Origin: Mesorhizobium alhagi CCNWXJ12-2 | Lineage (GTDB): Bacteria > Pseudomonadota > Alphaproteobacteria > Rhizobiales > Rhizobiaceae | Reading direction: 5' to 3' | Assembly (NCBI RefSeq): GCF_000236565.1 | Contig: NZ_AHAM01000168.1 | Span: 1 to 63,242, forward strand | Length of the DNA stretch: 63,242 nt | Program-made: the position numbers and the translations under genes | Notes under the pieces: generated by a model | Told to the model about the DNA's origin: nothing | The model's database searches: none | The model's input: the letters and a program-made list of their open reading frames with translations, nothing else | In this document: piece after piece, positions 1 to 8,246 of the stretch | Layout: each line of letters opens with the position of its first letter | Position numbering within the stretch: the first letter of the stretch is position 1

Positions 1-10
1 GGGTCATTTG

Positions 11-688
11 ATGTCCGACGCGCTGTCTCAGCTAGAAGCCGACATGCGGGAGCTAACGAAACCGGTCAACGGCCAGTATCCAAGACCTTGGATGACAAAC
101 CTCACGGACCCTACGACGGCGGAATTGTTCACAGTTGGGAAAAACCAGCGCAACGGCTATGACGTAGAACTCGTTGGATCGCACCATCACTTCATCGATA
201 CGCTTTTCAACCGAGGGCCGGAGACTTGTCGGGGACTCTACGATCGCATGGTAGGGACGCCCTCGCCAACGCGTCGTAACACCGACGCATTGGTTTCACT
301 ACTCGCCCAACGAGGTGTGACCAGGATTCTCGAGACCAACGTAGTCTGCTATTCGACTCCGATGAGTGCCGACCTTCGTCAGGCAAGACATCTGCAGGGA
401 GTTGATCGCGGCACCGAGATTTTCAAAGTTCTCATAGAAATCGTTAAGCCGCGGGTCTTGATCTCTCATGGGTCAGACACCGCCAAACAACTTGGAAAAT
501 TGCTTGGACGAGCCCTACCGGAACCGCCGTCTGCGCCCGGCAGCAAACCGGTGTTTGCCGAAATAGACGCGACAACCATATTCGTGATCCCTAGCTTGGC
601 TCCGCCGGCATTCAACAAGTGGTCCAAGTGGGCTCACGGACACCTTGAGGGAGTCGCTGATCGGGCCGCGCAGATCATGAGAGGCTGA
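11..688 (+). CDS. Uracil-DNA glycosylase-superfamily-like protein
   Basis: A 225-residue soluble protein. The layout resembles the uracil-DNA glycosylase fold: VGKNQRNGY near residue 43, [10 protein letters not shown] in the middle, a PRVLISHG strand, and PSLAPPAF near the C-terminus where these enzymes carry a substrate-loop motif. The canonical GQDPYH water-activating motif is absent, so activity is uncertain. ATG at 11 is preferred over the TTG at 8. The base composition looks more AT-rich than tdh, which begins 8 bp after its stop, suggesting acquisition by transfer. It could equally be an uncharacterised member of the same fold without glycosylase activity. Confidence 0.6.
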   Translation: MSDALSQLEADMRELTKPVNGQYPRPWMTNLTDPTTAELFTVGKNQRNGYDVELVGSHHHFIDTLFNRGPETCRGLYDRMVGTPSPTRRNTDALVSLLAQRGVTRILETNVVCYSTPMSADLRQARHLQGVDRGTEIFKVLIEIVKPRVLISHGSDTAKQLGKLLGRALPEPPSAPGSKPVFAEIDATTIFVIPSLAPPAFNKWSKWAHGHLEGVADRAAQIMRG

Positions 689-696
689 AGAATACG

Positions 697-1731
697 ATGT
701 CCAATATGATGAAAGCCCTCGTGAAAGCGAAGGCCGAGCCCGGAATCTGGATGGAACAGGTGCCGGTACCGGAAATCGGCCCCAACGACGTGCTGATCAA
801 GGTGAAGAAGACCGCGATCTGCGGCACCGATGTCCACATCTACAATTGGGACCAGTGGGCGCAGAAGACGGTGCCGGTGCCGATGGTCACCGGCCACGAA
901 TTCGTGGGCGAGGTCGCCGATTTCGGCAAGGCGGTGACGGAATACCGCATCGGCCAGCGCGTCTCGGGTGAAGGGCACATCGTCTGCGGCCACTGCCGCA
1001 ACTGCCGCGCGGGCAGGGGGCATCTCTGCCGGAACACGCTTGGCGTCGGCGTCAACCGGCCGGGCGCGTTTGCCGAATATCTGGCGATCCCGCAGCACAA
1101 TGTCGTTCCGATCCCCGACGACATTCCCGACGAGGTGGCGGCGATCTTCGATCCGCTGGGCAATGCCGTACACACGGCGCTGTCTTTTGATCTGGTCGGA
1201 GAGGACGTGCTGGTCACCGGCGCCGGGCCGATCGGCATCATGGGCGCGTTGGTGGCGCAATGCGTCGGCGCGCGCAAGGTCGTGATCACCGACATCAACC
1301 CGGCGCGACTGGCGCTGGCCAGGAAGCTGGGCGTCCATCATGTCGTTGACGCTTCCAAGGAAAAGCTGCGCGACGTGATGCGCGAGGAGGGTATGACCGA
1401 GGGGTTCGACGTCGGCCTTGAAATGTCCGGCTCGGCGGCGGCCTTCCGCGACATGATCGACACGATGAACAATGGCGGCAAGATAGCCATTCTCGGCATC
1501 GCGCCGACGGGCTTCGAGATCGACTGGAACAAGGTCATCTTCAAGATGCTGATCCTGAAAGGCATCTACGGGCGCGAGATGTTCGAGACCTGGTACAAGA
1601 TGATCGCGTTGGTGCAGGGGCCCCTCGATGTCACCGGCCTGATCACGCACCGCATCGGCATTGACGACTTCCAAGCCGGCTTTGACGCCATGCGGAGCGG
1701 CAGTTCCGGCAAGGTGGTGATGGACTGGTAG
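697..1731 (+). CDS. tdh: L-threonine 3-dehydrogenase
   Basis: Zinc- and NAD-dependent medium-chain dehydrogenase, 344 aa (full family length), oxidising L-threonine to 2-amino-3-ketobutyrate in the cytoplasm. Catalytic zinc residues are C42, H67 and E68. The structural zinc lobe has C97, C100, C103 and C111. The Rossmann motif is [10 protein letters not shown] near residue 170. A GAGG Shine-Dalgarno at 681 supports the ATG at 697. The usual partner kbl (2-amino-3-ketobutyrate CoA ligase) is not inside the window; the gene directly upstream is the unrelated glycosylase-like protein. It converges on the MarR gene across a 29-bp gap. Confidence 0.95.
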   Translation: MSNMMKALVKAKAEPGIWMEQVPVPEIGPNDVLIKVKKTAICGTDVHIYNWDQWAQKTVPVPMVTGHEFVGEVADFGKAVTEYRIGQRVSGEGHIVCGHCRNCRAGRGHLCRNTLGVGVNRPGAFAEYLAIPQHNVVPIPDDIPDEVAAIFDPLGNAVHTALSFDLVGEDVLVTGAGPIGIMGALVAQCVGARKVVITDINPARLALARKLGVHHVVDASKEKLRDVMREEGMTEGFDVGLEMSGSAAAFRDMIDTMNNGGKIAILGIAPTGFEIDWNKVIFKMLILKGIYGREMFETWYKMIALVQGPLDVTGLITHRIGIDDFQAGFDAMRSGSSGKVVMDW

Positions 1732-1760
1732 GTCGCTAAAGATCCTGCCGCTTCATGGGA

Positions 1761-2303
1761 TCATAGCCCGTCCTCGGGCGTGTGTTTCTGTCCGCCCTTG
1801 CGGTCCATAATTCGGTCAAAGGCGTCGAAATCCGCGCAGCTTTTGCGTTCGGCGAAGAGTTCGTTGCAACGGAGACTTTTCTCCAACGCGTCGAGGCCTG
1901 TCAACACGGCCTTCCGCTGGACCTCGCTCATCCTTGCCAGTATCGCAGCTTCAAACGCCTTCGCCAGCGGTACCATCTCGCGATAAGCCGTCTCGCCGGC
2001 TTTGGTCAGCGCGAGATGCTCCACTCGCCGATCGCCTTCATCGGCCGACCGAGTCAGCCATCTGCGCTTTTCCAGAGCCGCGACGGCGCGCGAAACCTTG
2101 GTCTTGTGCATGGCGGAATGCGCGCCGACCGCGGTGGCGGTCATCGTACCGTACTGGCCGAGCGTCGCCAGAAGCCGCCATTCCGGCCGGGTCAGGCCGT
2201 AGCGATCGCGATAGATTCTTGAAAATTCCCGGCTGACGGCGTCTGCCAGCCGATTGAGCCGGTAGGGCAGGAAGGATTCGAGAGCGAGGATTTCATGTTC
2301 CAT
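1761..2303 (-). CDS. MarR-family regulator, probably of homogentisate catabolism
   Basis: A 180-aa winged-helix regulator. The recognition region [20 protein letters not shown] and the wing [13 protein letters not shown] are typical of MarR. The start is set at the ATG at 2303 ([11 protein letters not shown]); a longer reading frame continues upstream but runs through hmgA on the opposite strand. It is divergent from hmgA, and the 96-bp gap holds a perfect GATGGTT-N8-AACCATC repeat. By analogy with other divergent MarR-hmgA pairs it probably represses the operon and senses an aromatic intermediate such as homogentisate. The ligand is inference. Confidence 0.85.
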   Translation of the reverse strand: MEHEILALESFLPYRLNRLADAVSREFSRIYRDRYGLTRPEWRLLATLGQYGTMTATAVGAHSAMHKTKVSRAVAALEKRRWLTRSADEGDRRVEHLALTKAGETAYREMVPLAKAFEAAILARMSEVQRKAVLTGLDALEKSLRCNELFAERKSCADFDAFDRIMDRKGGQKHTPEDGL

Positions 2304-2353
2304 GGCTGTTCCGGCCGGGTGGGTTGTCGTGCGTCCTTGATAGTTACATTCCG

Positions 2354-2375
2354 GATGGTTACAAACGCAACCATC
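2354..2375. promoter_or_regulatory. Putative MarR operator between marR and hmgA
   Basis: Perfect inverted repeat GATGGTT-N8-AACCATC, 24 bp upstream of the hmgA ATG and 50 bp upstream of the divergent MarR gene. Size and symmetry suit a MarR dimer. The repeat is seen directly; its role is inferred from position. Confidence 0.5.
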
Positions 2376-2399
2376 TGCTGTCAATCGACGAGGCGTGCC

Positions 2400-3713
2400 A
2401 TGAGCTATTCCTATATGCCGGGCTTCGGCAATGATTTCGAAACCGAGACGCTTCCCGGTTCGCTGCCGCAGGGCCGCAATTCGCCGCAGCGCCCCGCCTA
2501 CGGCCTTTATGCCGAGCAGCTTTCCGGCTCTCCCTTCACCGCGCCGCGCGGCACCAACGAACGCTCGTGGCTCTACCGCATCCGGCCGAGCGTCAAACAC
2601 ACCGGCCGCTTCAAGCGGACCGACTTTTCCGACTGGAAGACCGCGCCGAACCTTCCCGACCATGAACTGGCGCTCGGCCAGTATCGTTGGGGGCCGGTGG
2701 CGATGCCGAGCACGCCGACGGATTTCATATCCGGCGTCCGAACGATGACGACCGCCGGCGACGTGCTCGGCCAGGCGGGAATGGCGGCGCATGTCTATAC
2801 CGCCAATACCGATATGGTGGACGATCACTTCTTCAACGCCGATGGCGAATTGCTGGTCGTGCCGCAGGTCGGCGGCGTCCGCTTCGTCACCGAGATGGGC
2901 GTGATGGAAATCCGGCCGGGCGAGATCTGCGTGCTGCCGCGCGGGCTGGTGTTCAAGGTCGAGCTGATCGACGGGCCCGTGCGCGGCTATATTTGCGAGA
3001 ACTACGGCGCGAAGTTCACGCTGCCCGACCGCGGCCCGATCGGCGCCAACTGCCTCGCCAATCCGCGCGACTTCAAGACGCCGGCGGCCTGGTTCGAGGA
3101 GAAGGAGACGCCGTGCCGGCTGATCGTCAAATGGTGCGGAAAATTCCATGTCACCGAGCTAGGCCATTCGCCGCTCGACGTGGTGGCGTGGCATGGCAAC
3201 TACGCGCCCTACAAATATGATCTTGCTACCTATTCGCCGGTCGGCGCGATCCTGTTCGACCATCCCGACCCTTCGATCTTTACCGTGCTGACCGCGCCGA
3301 GCGGCGAGGAGGGCACGGCCAATATCGACTTCGTGATCTTTCCGCCGCGCTGGCTGGTGGCCGAAAATACCTTCCGGCCGCCGTGGTACCATCGCAACAT
3401 CATGAGCGAGTTCATGGGCCTGATCCACGGCCAGTACGACGCCAAGGAGGAGGGCTTTGTCCCCGGAGGCATCAGCTTGCACAATCTGATGCTTGCGCAC
3501 GGGCCGGATGCAAGCGGCTTCCAGAAGGCTTCGACGGCAGAGCTGAAGCCGGTAAAGCTCGAAAACACCATGGCCTTCATGTTCGAGACGCGCTTTCCCC
3601 AGATGGTCACCCGCTACGCCGCCGAACTGGAGACGCTGCAGAAGGACTACATCGACTGCTGGGCCGGCCTGAAAAAACGCTTCAACGGCACGCCGGAAGG
3701 CGACTGGTCTTGA
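2400..3713 (+). CDS. hmgA: Homogentisate 1,2-dioxygenase
   Basis: A 437-aa cupin-type ring-cleavage dioxygenase that opens homogentisate to maleylacetoacetate in tyrosine and phenylalanine catabolism. The N-terminus [15 protein letters not shown] is diagnostic. The Fe(II) site is recognisable: His in PPWYHRNIM, Glu in MSEFMG and His in LMLAHGPD, equivalent to H335, E341 and H371 of the human enzyme. Length is full. The ATG at 2400 is chosen because the family begins at this motif; a longer frame would cross the operator. Its stop overlaps the TTG start of the next gene, implying translational coupling. Confidence 0.96.
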   Translation: MSYSYMPGFGNDFETETLPGSLPQGRNSPQRPAYGLYAEQLSGSPFTAPRGTNERSWLYRIRPSVKHTGRFKRTDFSDWKTAPNLPDHELALGQYRWGPVAMPSTPTDFISGVRTMTTAGDVLGQAGMAAHVYTANTDMVDDHFFNADGELLVVPQVGGVRFVTEMGVMEIRPGEICVLPRGLVFKVELIDGPVRGYICENYGAKFTLPDRGPIGANCLANPRDFKTPAAWFEEKETPCRLIVKWCGKFHVTELGHSPLDVVAWHGNYAPYKYDLATYSPVGAILFDHPDPSIFTVLTAPSGEEGTANIDFVIFPPRWLVAENTFRPPWYHRNIMSEFMGLIHGQYDAKEEGFVPGGISLHNLMLAHGPDASGFQKASTAELKPVKLENTMAFMFETRFPQMVTRYAAELETLQKDYIDCWAGLKKRFNGTPEGDWS

Positions 3714-4606
3714 GCGCCGATTTGGCGGAAGATCGCCTGGTTCTGCTCGGCGCCAAGGGCGGCCCGGCGATCAGGCCGGGCGGTCCCTGGCCGACATCGT
3801 CGCTGCTGGAATTCGGCGGCCGGACCATCGTCGTCGATTGCGGGCTCGGCGTGACGCGGGCGTTGACCGATACCGGCATGAGCCTGAAAGCGCTCGACCT
3901 GATCTTCATCACGCATCTCCATTCCGACCACATTCTCGAGTTGGGTCCGCTCATCCACACTGCCTGGACTGCCGGGCTGGCGACGCCGGTCAGGGTGTTC
4001 GGGCCTGCCGGCACGCGGGATTACTGGCGGAATTTTCTGCGGGCGATGGCGTTCGACATCGACACGCGCATCGTCGATGAAGGCAGGCCGGATATTCGCG
4101 ATCTGGTTTCGATTGCGGAATTCGGCGAGGGCACTGTGCTGGAGGAGGGCAGGTTTGTCGCAAAGGCTCTGCGTGTCGACCATCCGCCGGTGACAGACTG
4201 CTTCGCACTGCGCTTCAATCATGGCGGCAGGAGCGGCGTGTTCTCGGCCGGCACCGCATACTTACCTCCGCTGGCCGGCTTTGCGGACGGCGCGGATGTT
4301 CTGGTTCATGAAGCGATGCTGGAGGAGGGTGTCGACCGGCTGGTCGCCCGCACCGGCAATGGCGCGCGGCTGAAAGAGCATCTGATGGCGAGCCACACGC
4401 TGGCAAGCGACGCCGGGCGGATCGCCGCGGCCGCAAATGTCGGCCGGCTGGTGCTCAACCATCTCATTCCGGCCGACGATCCCGGGGTCGGCGAGGCCGA
4501 CTGGATCGAGGCAGTCAGGAAAACATGGGATGGAGCCTTGACGATCGGCCGCGATGGCCTTGTTGTGGCTCTGGCGGACGCTCCGCGCATGGCTCCGAAA
4601 AGTTGA
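3710..4606 (+). CDS. Metallo-beta-lactamase-fold hydrolase in the hmgA operon
   Basis: A 298-aa protein with the THLHSDH zinc motif at residues 68-74. Further ligands are likely in VDHPPV, in [11 protein letters not shown] (where the family usually has an Asp, so partly degenerate) and in the C-terminal LNHLIP. The fold resembles RNase Z-like or lactonase-like hydrolases. The TTG start at 3710 overlaps the hmgA stop (TTGA), which strongly suggests coupled translation. Lying between the dioxygenase and the fumarylacetoacetate hydrolase, it probably acts on a pathway intermediate or lactone side product, but the substrate cannot be read from sequence. Confidence 0.8.
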   Translation: MSADLAEDRLVLLGAKGGPAIRPGGPWPTSSLLEFGGRTIVVDCGLGVTRALTDTGMSLKALDLIFITHLHSDHILELGPLIHTAWTAGLATPVRVFGPAGTRDYWRNFLRAMAFDIDTRIVDEGRPDIRDLVSIAEFGEGTVLEEGRFVAKALRVDHPPVTDCFALRFNHGGRSGVFSAGTAYLPPLAGFADGADVLVHEAMLEEGVDRLVARTGNGARLKEHLMASHTLASDAGRIAAAANVGRLVLNHLIPADDPGVGEADWIEAVRKTWDGALTIGRDGLVVALADAPRMAPKS

Positions 4607-4658
4607 AGACTTTTCATGGGGGTAATGCGGAGACAGAGCCGCGTAACGGGAGGACTGC

Positions 4659-5672
4659 ATGAAGCTTGCAACGCTGAAGAACGGCACTCGCGACGGGAAA
4701 CTCGTCGTCGTCTCGCGCGACCTGACGCGGTTTACCGACGCGTCCTTTCTTGTGTCGACGCTGCAGGCTGCCCTCGACGACTGGAAACGGATTTCGCCGC
4801 ATCTGGCGGCCATGGCCGAATCACTGGAGGCCGGCGCGGTTCCCGCCTCGCGCTTCCATGAACACGACGCCCATTCGCCGCTGCCGCGCGCCTATCAGTG
4901 GGCCGACGGCTCGGCCTACGTCAATCATGTCGAACTGGTTCGCAAGGCGCGTGGCGCGGATATGCCCGAAAGCTTCTGGACCGACCCGCTGATCTACCAA
5001 GGCGGCTCGGATGCGTTTCTGGCGCCGCGCGATCCGGTCGTCGCGGCCGACGAAGCCTGGGGCGTCGACATGGAAGGCGAGGTCGCGGTGATCGTCGACG
5101 ACGTCGCGATCGGCGCGAGCGTCGACGAAGCGCGCGACGCGATCAGGCTGGTCATGCTGGTCAACGACGTGTCTCTGCGCGGACTGATCCCGGCCGAACT
5201 GGCGAAAGGCTTTGGCTTTTATCAATCCAAGCCGGCCTCGGCCTTCTCGCCGGTCGCGGTCACGCCGGACGAACTGGGCGACGCCTGGGACGGCGGCAAG
5301 GTGAGCCTGCCGCTTTGCGTCGATCTCAACGGCAAGCCGTTTGGCCGCGCCAATGCCGGCGTCGACATGACATTCGATTTCCCGCAGCTCATTGCGCATG
5401 CGGCCAAGACCAGAGCGCTCGGCGCGGGCACGATCATCGGCTCGGGCACGGTTTCCAACAAGCTCGGAGGCGGTCCCGGCAAACCGGTTTCGGAAGGCGG
5501 CGCTGGTTATTCCTGCATCGCCGAATTGCGCATGCTGGAAACCATCGCCGGAGGGACAGCGACAACGCCCTTCATGCGCTTCGGCGACACGGTGCGCATC
5601 GAGATGAAGGACAAGGCCGGCCATTCGATCTTCGGCGCGATCGAGCAGACGGTGCAGAGACGCGAAGGTTAA
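4659..5672 (+). CDS. Fumarylacetoacetate hydrolase (FAH) family protein
   Basis: A 337-aa FAH-fold enzyme, expected to cleave fumarylacetoacetate to fumarate and acetoacetate, the last step of homogentisate breakdown. The N-terminal domain MKLATLKNGTRDGKLVVVS precedes the C-terminal catalytic fold, with metal residues around VDMEGEVAVIVDD (Asp and Glu) and the motif AGTIIGSGTVSN. This is the shorter two-domain type usual in proteobacteria rather than the roughly 420-aa eukaryotic fumarylacetoacetase. It follows the metallo-beta-lactamase-fold gene by 52 bp with a GGGAGG ribosome site, consistent with one hmgA operon. Confidence 0.9.
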   Translation: MKLATLKNGTRDGKLVVVSRDLTRFTDASFLVSTLQAALDDWKRISPHLAAMAESLEAGAVPASRFHEHDAHSPLPRAYQWADGSAYVNHVELVRKARGADMPESFWTDPLIYQGGSDAFLAPRDPVVAADEAWGVDMEGEVAVIVDDVAIGASVDEARDAIRLVMLVNDVSLRGLIPAELAKGFGFYQSKPASAFSPVAVTPDELGDAWDGGKVSLPLCVDLNGKPFGRANAGVDMTFDFPQLIAHAAKTRALGAGTIIGSGTVSNKLGGGPGKPVSEGGAGYSCIAELRMLETIAGGTATTPFMRFGDTVRIEMKDKAGHSIFGAIEQTVQRREG

Positions 5673-5694
5673 TGAATTGGGAGGAGGTCGCGGG

Positions 5695-6231
5695 ATGGAC
5701 CTCATCGGCCATAACCGAAACATGGCGCGGAACAATCGCTGGTCCAACCACCGGATTTATCGCGCCGTTCTCGCGTTGCAGCCGGGCGAGTTCGAAGCTG
5801 CGCGGACGAGCTTCTTCCCATCGATCAGGGAAACGCTCAACCACATGCTGGCGGTCGACCTGCTCTACCTGGGTTTCCTGGAAGAAAGCGGCGTAGGGGC
5901 CGCCGCCTACGACGATTTCGCCGGCTATGACGATCCGGCAAAGCTCGCCGATGCGCAGGCTGCTGTCGATTGGCGGCTTATCGCCTTCTGCGACGCGCTG
6001 TCGGAAAGCGCTCTCGATCGCCGCGTCGACACCGACCGGCGCGAGGACGGCATGATTCCGGAACGCATCGGCGACCTGCTCGCGCATGTATTCCTGCACG
6101 ACAGCCACCATCGCGGGCAGGTGCATGCGATGCTTTCCGGCACGACAGTTGCGCCGCCGCAGCTCTACGAGTTCCTGCTCGACTATGACCTGCATTTGCG
6201 CCGCGAAGAGGTGGAGCGGCTGGGGCTTTGA
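5695..6231 (+). CDS. DinB-fold protein, possible thiol-dependent isomerase
   Basis: A 178-aa four-helix-bundle protein of the DinB/YfiT superfamily. Metal ligands are seen as His in LNHMLAVD and the H-x3-H pair in LHDSHHRGQVH. The ATG at 5695 has a near-ideal GGGAGGAGG site 8 bp upstream and is preferred over the TTG at 5677. It starts 22 bp after the FAH gene and seems to close the hmgA operon. The superfamily includes mycothiol-dependent maleylpyruvate isomerase. Because no zeta-class glutathione transferase (maiA) is present, it is a candidate maleylacetoacetate isomerase; this is inference. Confidence 0.85.
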   Translation: MDLIGHNRNMARNNRWSNHRIYRAVLALQPGEFEAARTSFFPSIRETLNHMLAVDLLYLGFLEESGVGAAAYDDFAGYDDPAKLADAQAAVDWRLIAFCDALSESALDRRVDTDRREDGMIPERIGDLLAHVFLHDSHHRGQVHAMLSGTTVAPPQLYEFLLDYDLHLRREEVERLGL

Positions 6232-6542
6232 GGTCCGCAGTAAGCAGCGATGAAATTGGGCCAAGTCGCGACGCGACGTGGACACACGGGATGCAGGAAC
6301 AACCCAATATCCCGCAGCGCCGTGCCGATTTCGTCTCCGCCCTACACGTCGCCGTGACATGCCATCGACGATGGCCGGCCAGGGTGCAGGGGTGTTGCCT
6401 GAGACGCGCCGACGAGAAACAAGCCGCGCACCCGCAAAGTGCGCGCAATATGGTTAAGAAGTCGTTTCCATAGATAGAAAAACAACTCCCTGACATTCGG
6501 CTGTTTTGGCTTTGATGGAACTGGGGATTGTCGGGGAAATTT
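6232..6542. other. 311-bp intergenic stretch, no gene recognised
   Basis: Between the DinB gene and tRNA-Pro. No frame has family-like composition or a convincing ribosome site, and no terminator with a T-run is visible for either neighbour. It turns AT-rich near 6450-6490. I see nothing further. Confidence 0.4.
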
Positions 6543-6619
<77 letters not shown>

Positions 6620-6771
6620 GACCGCGAAAACCCCTATATTCTCAAGGTTTGCAGTGCAAGGCCAAAGTGGCTCTGATTGAGGAAAATCGGAATTTCGCCC
6701 ATCCCTACTTGGGAACTTCGGCCTATGAAGTGGGGTTGTCGTCATTAGCCGTCCGCGAGCTAAACGACGAC

Positions 6772-7017
6772 ATGCCCTCGACCTCGATACGAAAGATAGA
6801 TTACGACCCGGCGACGCGAACGCTTTCGGTCTGGTTCGTGGCCAGTGGCAAGCGGTACGACTACGACGACGTGCCGCCAGAGATCTACGCCGCGTTTCGG
6901 CAGGCCTTCTCAAAAGGCAGATTTTTCAACGACGCTATCAGAAACCGGTTTTCGTATCGCGAGATGCAAGTACGCGACTATCGAACCGAGAAAGGGCGCG
7001 CGGAGAGGCTATTCTAG
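6772..7017 (+). CDS. KTSC-domain protein
   Basis: An 81-aa protein matching the KTSC domain (lysyl-tRNA-synthetase C-terminal-like, function unknown): SIRKIDYDPATRTLSVWF, then YDYDDVPPEIYAAFRQA, then SKGRFFNDAIRNRFSYREM. The ATG at 6772 is chosen because the domain begins at once after it; the longer upstream frame would run through the tRNA. Its TAG stop overlaps the convergent TAG of the O-antigen ligase-like gene in a shared CTAG tetranucleotide. No operon partner is evident. Confidence 0.8.
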   Translation: MPSTSIRKIDYDPATRTLSVWFVASGKRYDYDDVPPEIYAAFRQAFSKGRFFNDAIRNRFSYREMQVRDYRTEKGRAERLF

Positions 7018-8246
7018 CTGCGAACCATGCCGCGTTGGTGGCGGTATTCCAGTCCCATGCCGCCCCAGATCAGGCCCAGAAGCAGGTAGAAATGCCGCCA
7101 GTGGTCGGTGTCGATCACCGTGCCGAGCGCGATGTGACCGACGAACACGACATAGGCGCAGAGCACATAGGGCTGCCACGGCCGGTTGCGGAAAAGGATG
7201 CGGAAGCCGCCGGCAAGCGTCCAGCCGATCAGGATGACGTAGGAAGCGAAGCCCAGCCAGCCATAGTCGAGCAGCGCCTTCAGCCAGATGTTGTGCGTGT
7301 CTTCGCCGAGCATCTGGCCGAATACGAGCGGGCCGATGCCGAACGGGTGTTCCATCGCCATCAGGAACCCGATGCCGAAGCGGGCAAAGCGTCCCAGGCG
7401 CGCGCTGTCATAATCCTGGATGAGTTGGGCTCGGGCGGTGAATAGCTCCGAGACAGCCGGGATCTGCAGCGCGACGAGCAAAGCGAAGGCCAGCAGCACG
7501 GCGGCGGCGATGCTCATGGCGACGATGCGCAGCCGGAACGAGCCGCTCGAACTCTGCAGGAACAGCGTCGCCGTCAGCAGCACGGCCGAGGCGCCGAACA
7601 GACCCCATGCGCCACGCGAGAAGGACAGGAAGATGCCACCGACGATGATCAGCAGCGGCACTGCGTAGAGGGCCATCCTGGCGGGGCTGCCGGTCAACAG
7701 GCGATAGAGCAGGTAGATGCCGGGGAGTGTCAGGAACGGCCCGAACACGTTGGGATCCTGGAAGGCGCCGGCGGCGCGCTCGAATTTGGTGAATATCTCC
7801 GCGCCGGGGAAGGTGTGGAAATAGCCCAGAATGCCGAGTGCGGCGGTGCAGATAGCGGCTGTGACCCAGGCGAGGAAGATGACGCGGTAGAGGCCGGGCT
7901 GCCGTTCGACTGCGGCGGCGAAGAACACCGCTGTGAGCGCCAGGAACAGCGACACGGCGATGTAGAGCGGCGCGTCCTTCAGGGCCGCCATCTGCGTCAT
8001 GGCGATCATGCCGCCTATGTTGAAGGTGACGAGAAAGACCAGAAGCGGCGCGACGGTGCGGGAAATTCTGAGGCCGAACAGCGCCCATAACGCGATCAGC
8101 CCGGCCATGTAGAGTTCGTAGGGAGCCGGCTCGCGGATGACGAAGCCGGAGAAAAGGACGCCGAGCGAGATCGCGCCCGCCGAGATCAGCGCGACGAGCT
8201 TGGCGTTGACCGCCTCGCGCGGCAGCTCATGCGGGATCGCGGTCAA
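7014..8246 (-). CDS. O-antigen ligase / Wzy-type polymerase-like membrane protein
   Basis: A 410-aa polytopic membrane protein with about 11-12 hydrophobic segments and the large loop of the O-antigen ligase (Wzy_C) family. Recognisable parts are AAGAFQDPNVFGPFLTLPG, SFSRGAWGL and EDTHNIWLKALLDYGWLG. It should polymerise or ligate lipid-linked polysaccharide units at the periplasmic face. The TTG start at 8246 overlaps the TGA of the upstream transferase, so the two are translationally coupled. No nearer ATG precedes the first membrane segment. It is the last gene of the minus-strand exopolysaccharide operon. Confidence 0.85.
   Translation of the reverse strand: MTAIPHELPREAVNAKLVALISAGAISLGVLFSGFVIREPAPYELYMAGLIALWALFGLRISRTVAPLLVFLVTFNIGGMIAMTQMAALKDAPLYIAVSLFLALTAVFFAAAVERQPGLYRVIFLAWVTAAICTAALGILGYFHTFPGAEIFTKFERAAGAFQDPNVFGPFLTLPGIYLLYRLLTGSPARMALYAVPLLIIVGGIFLSFSRGAWGLFGASAVLLTATLFLQSSSGSFRLRIVAMSIAAAVLLAFALLVALQIPAVSELFTARAQLIQDYDSARLGRFARFGIGFLMAMEHPFGIGPLVFGQMLGEDTHNIWLKALLDYGWLGFASYVILIGWTLAGGFRILFRNRPWQPYVLCAYVVFVGHIALGTVIDTDHWRHFYLLLGLIWGGMGLEYRHQRGMVRS

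Noticed and set aside
634-1674. Long open frame antisense to tdh
   Set aside because: The tdh frame has all zinc and NAD motifs; the antisense frame is His/Asp-rich low-complexity sequence typical of a high-GC shadow.
2304-3149. Long N-terminal extension of the MarR gene frame
   Set aside because: It lies antisense inside hmgA and has no family resemblance; the MarR fold starts at the ATG at 2303.
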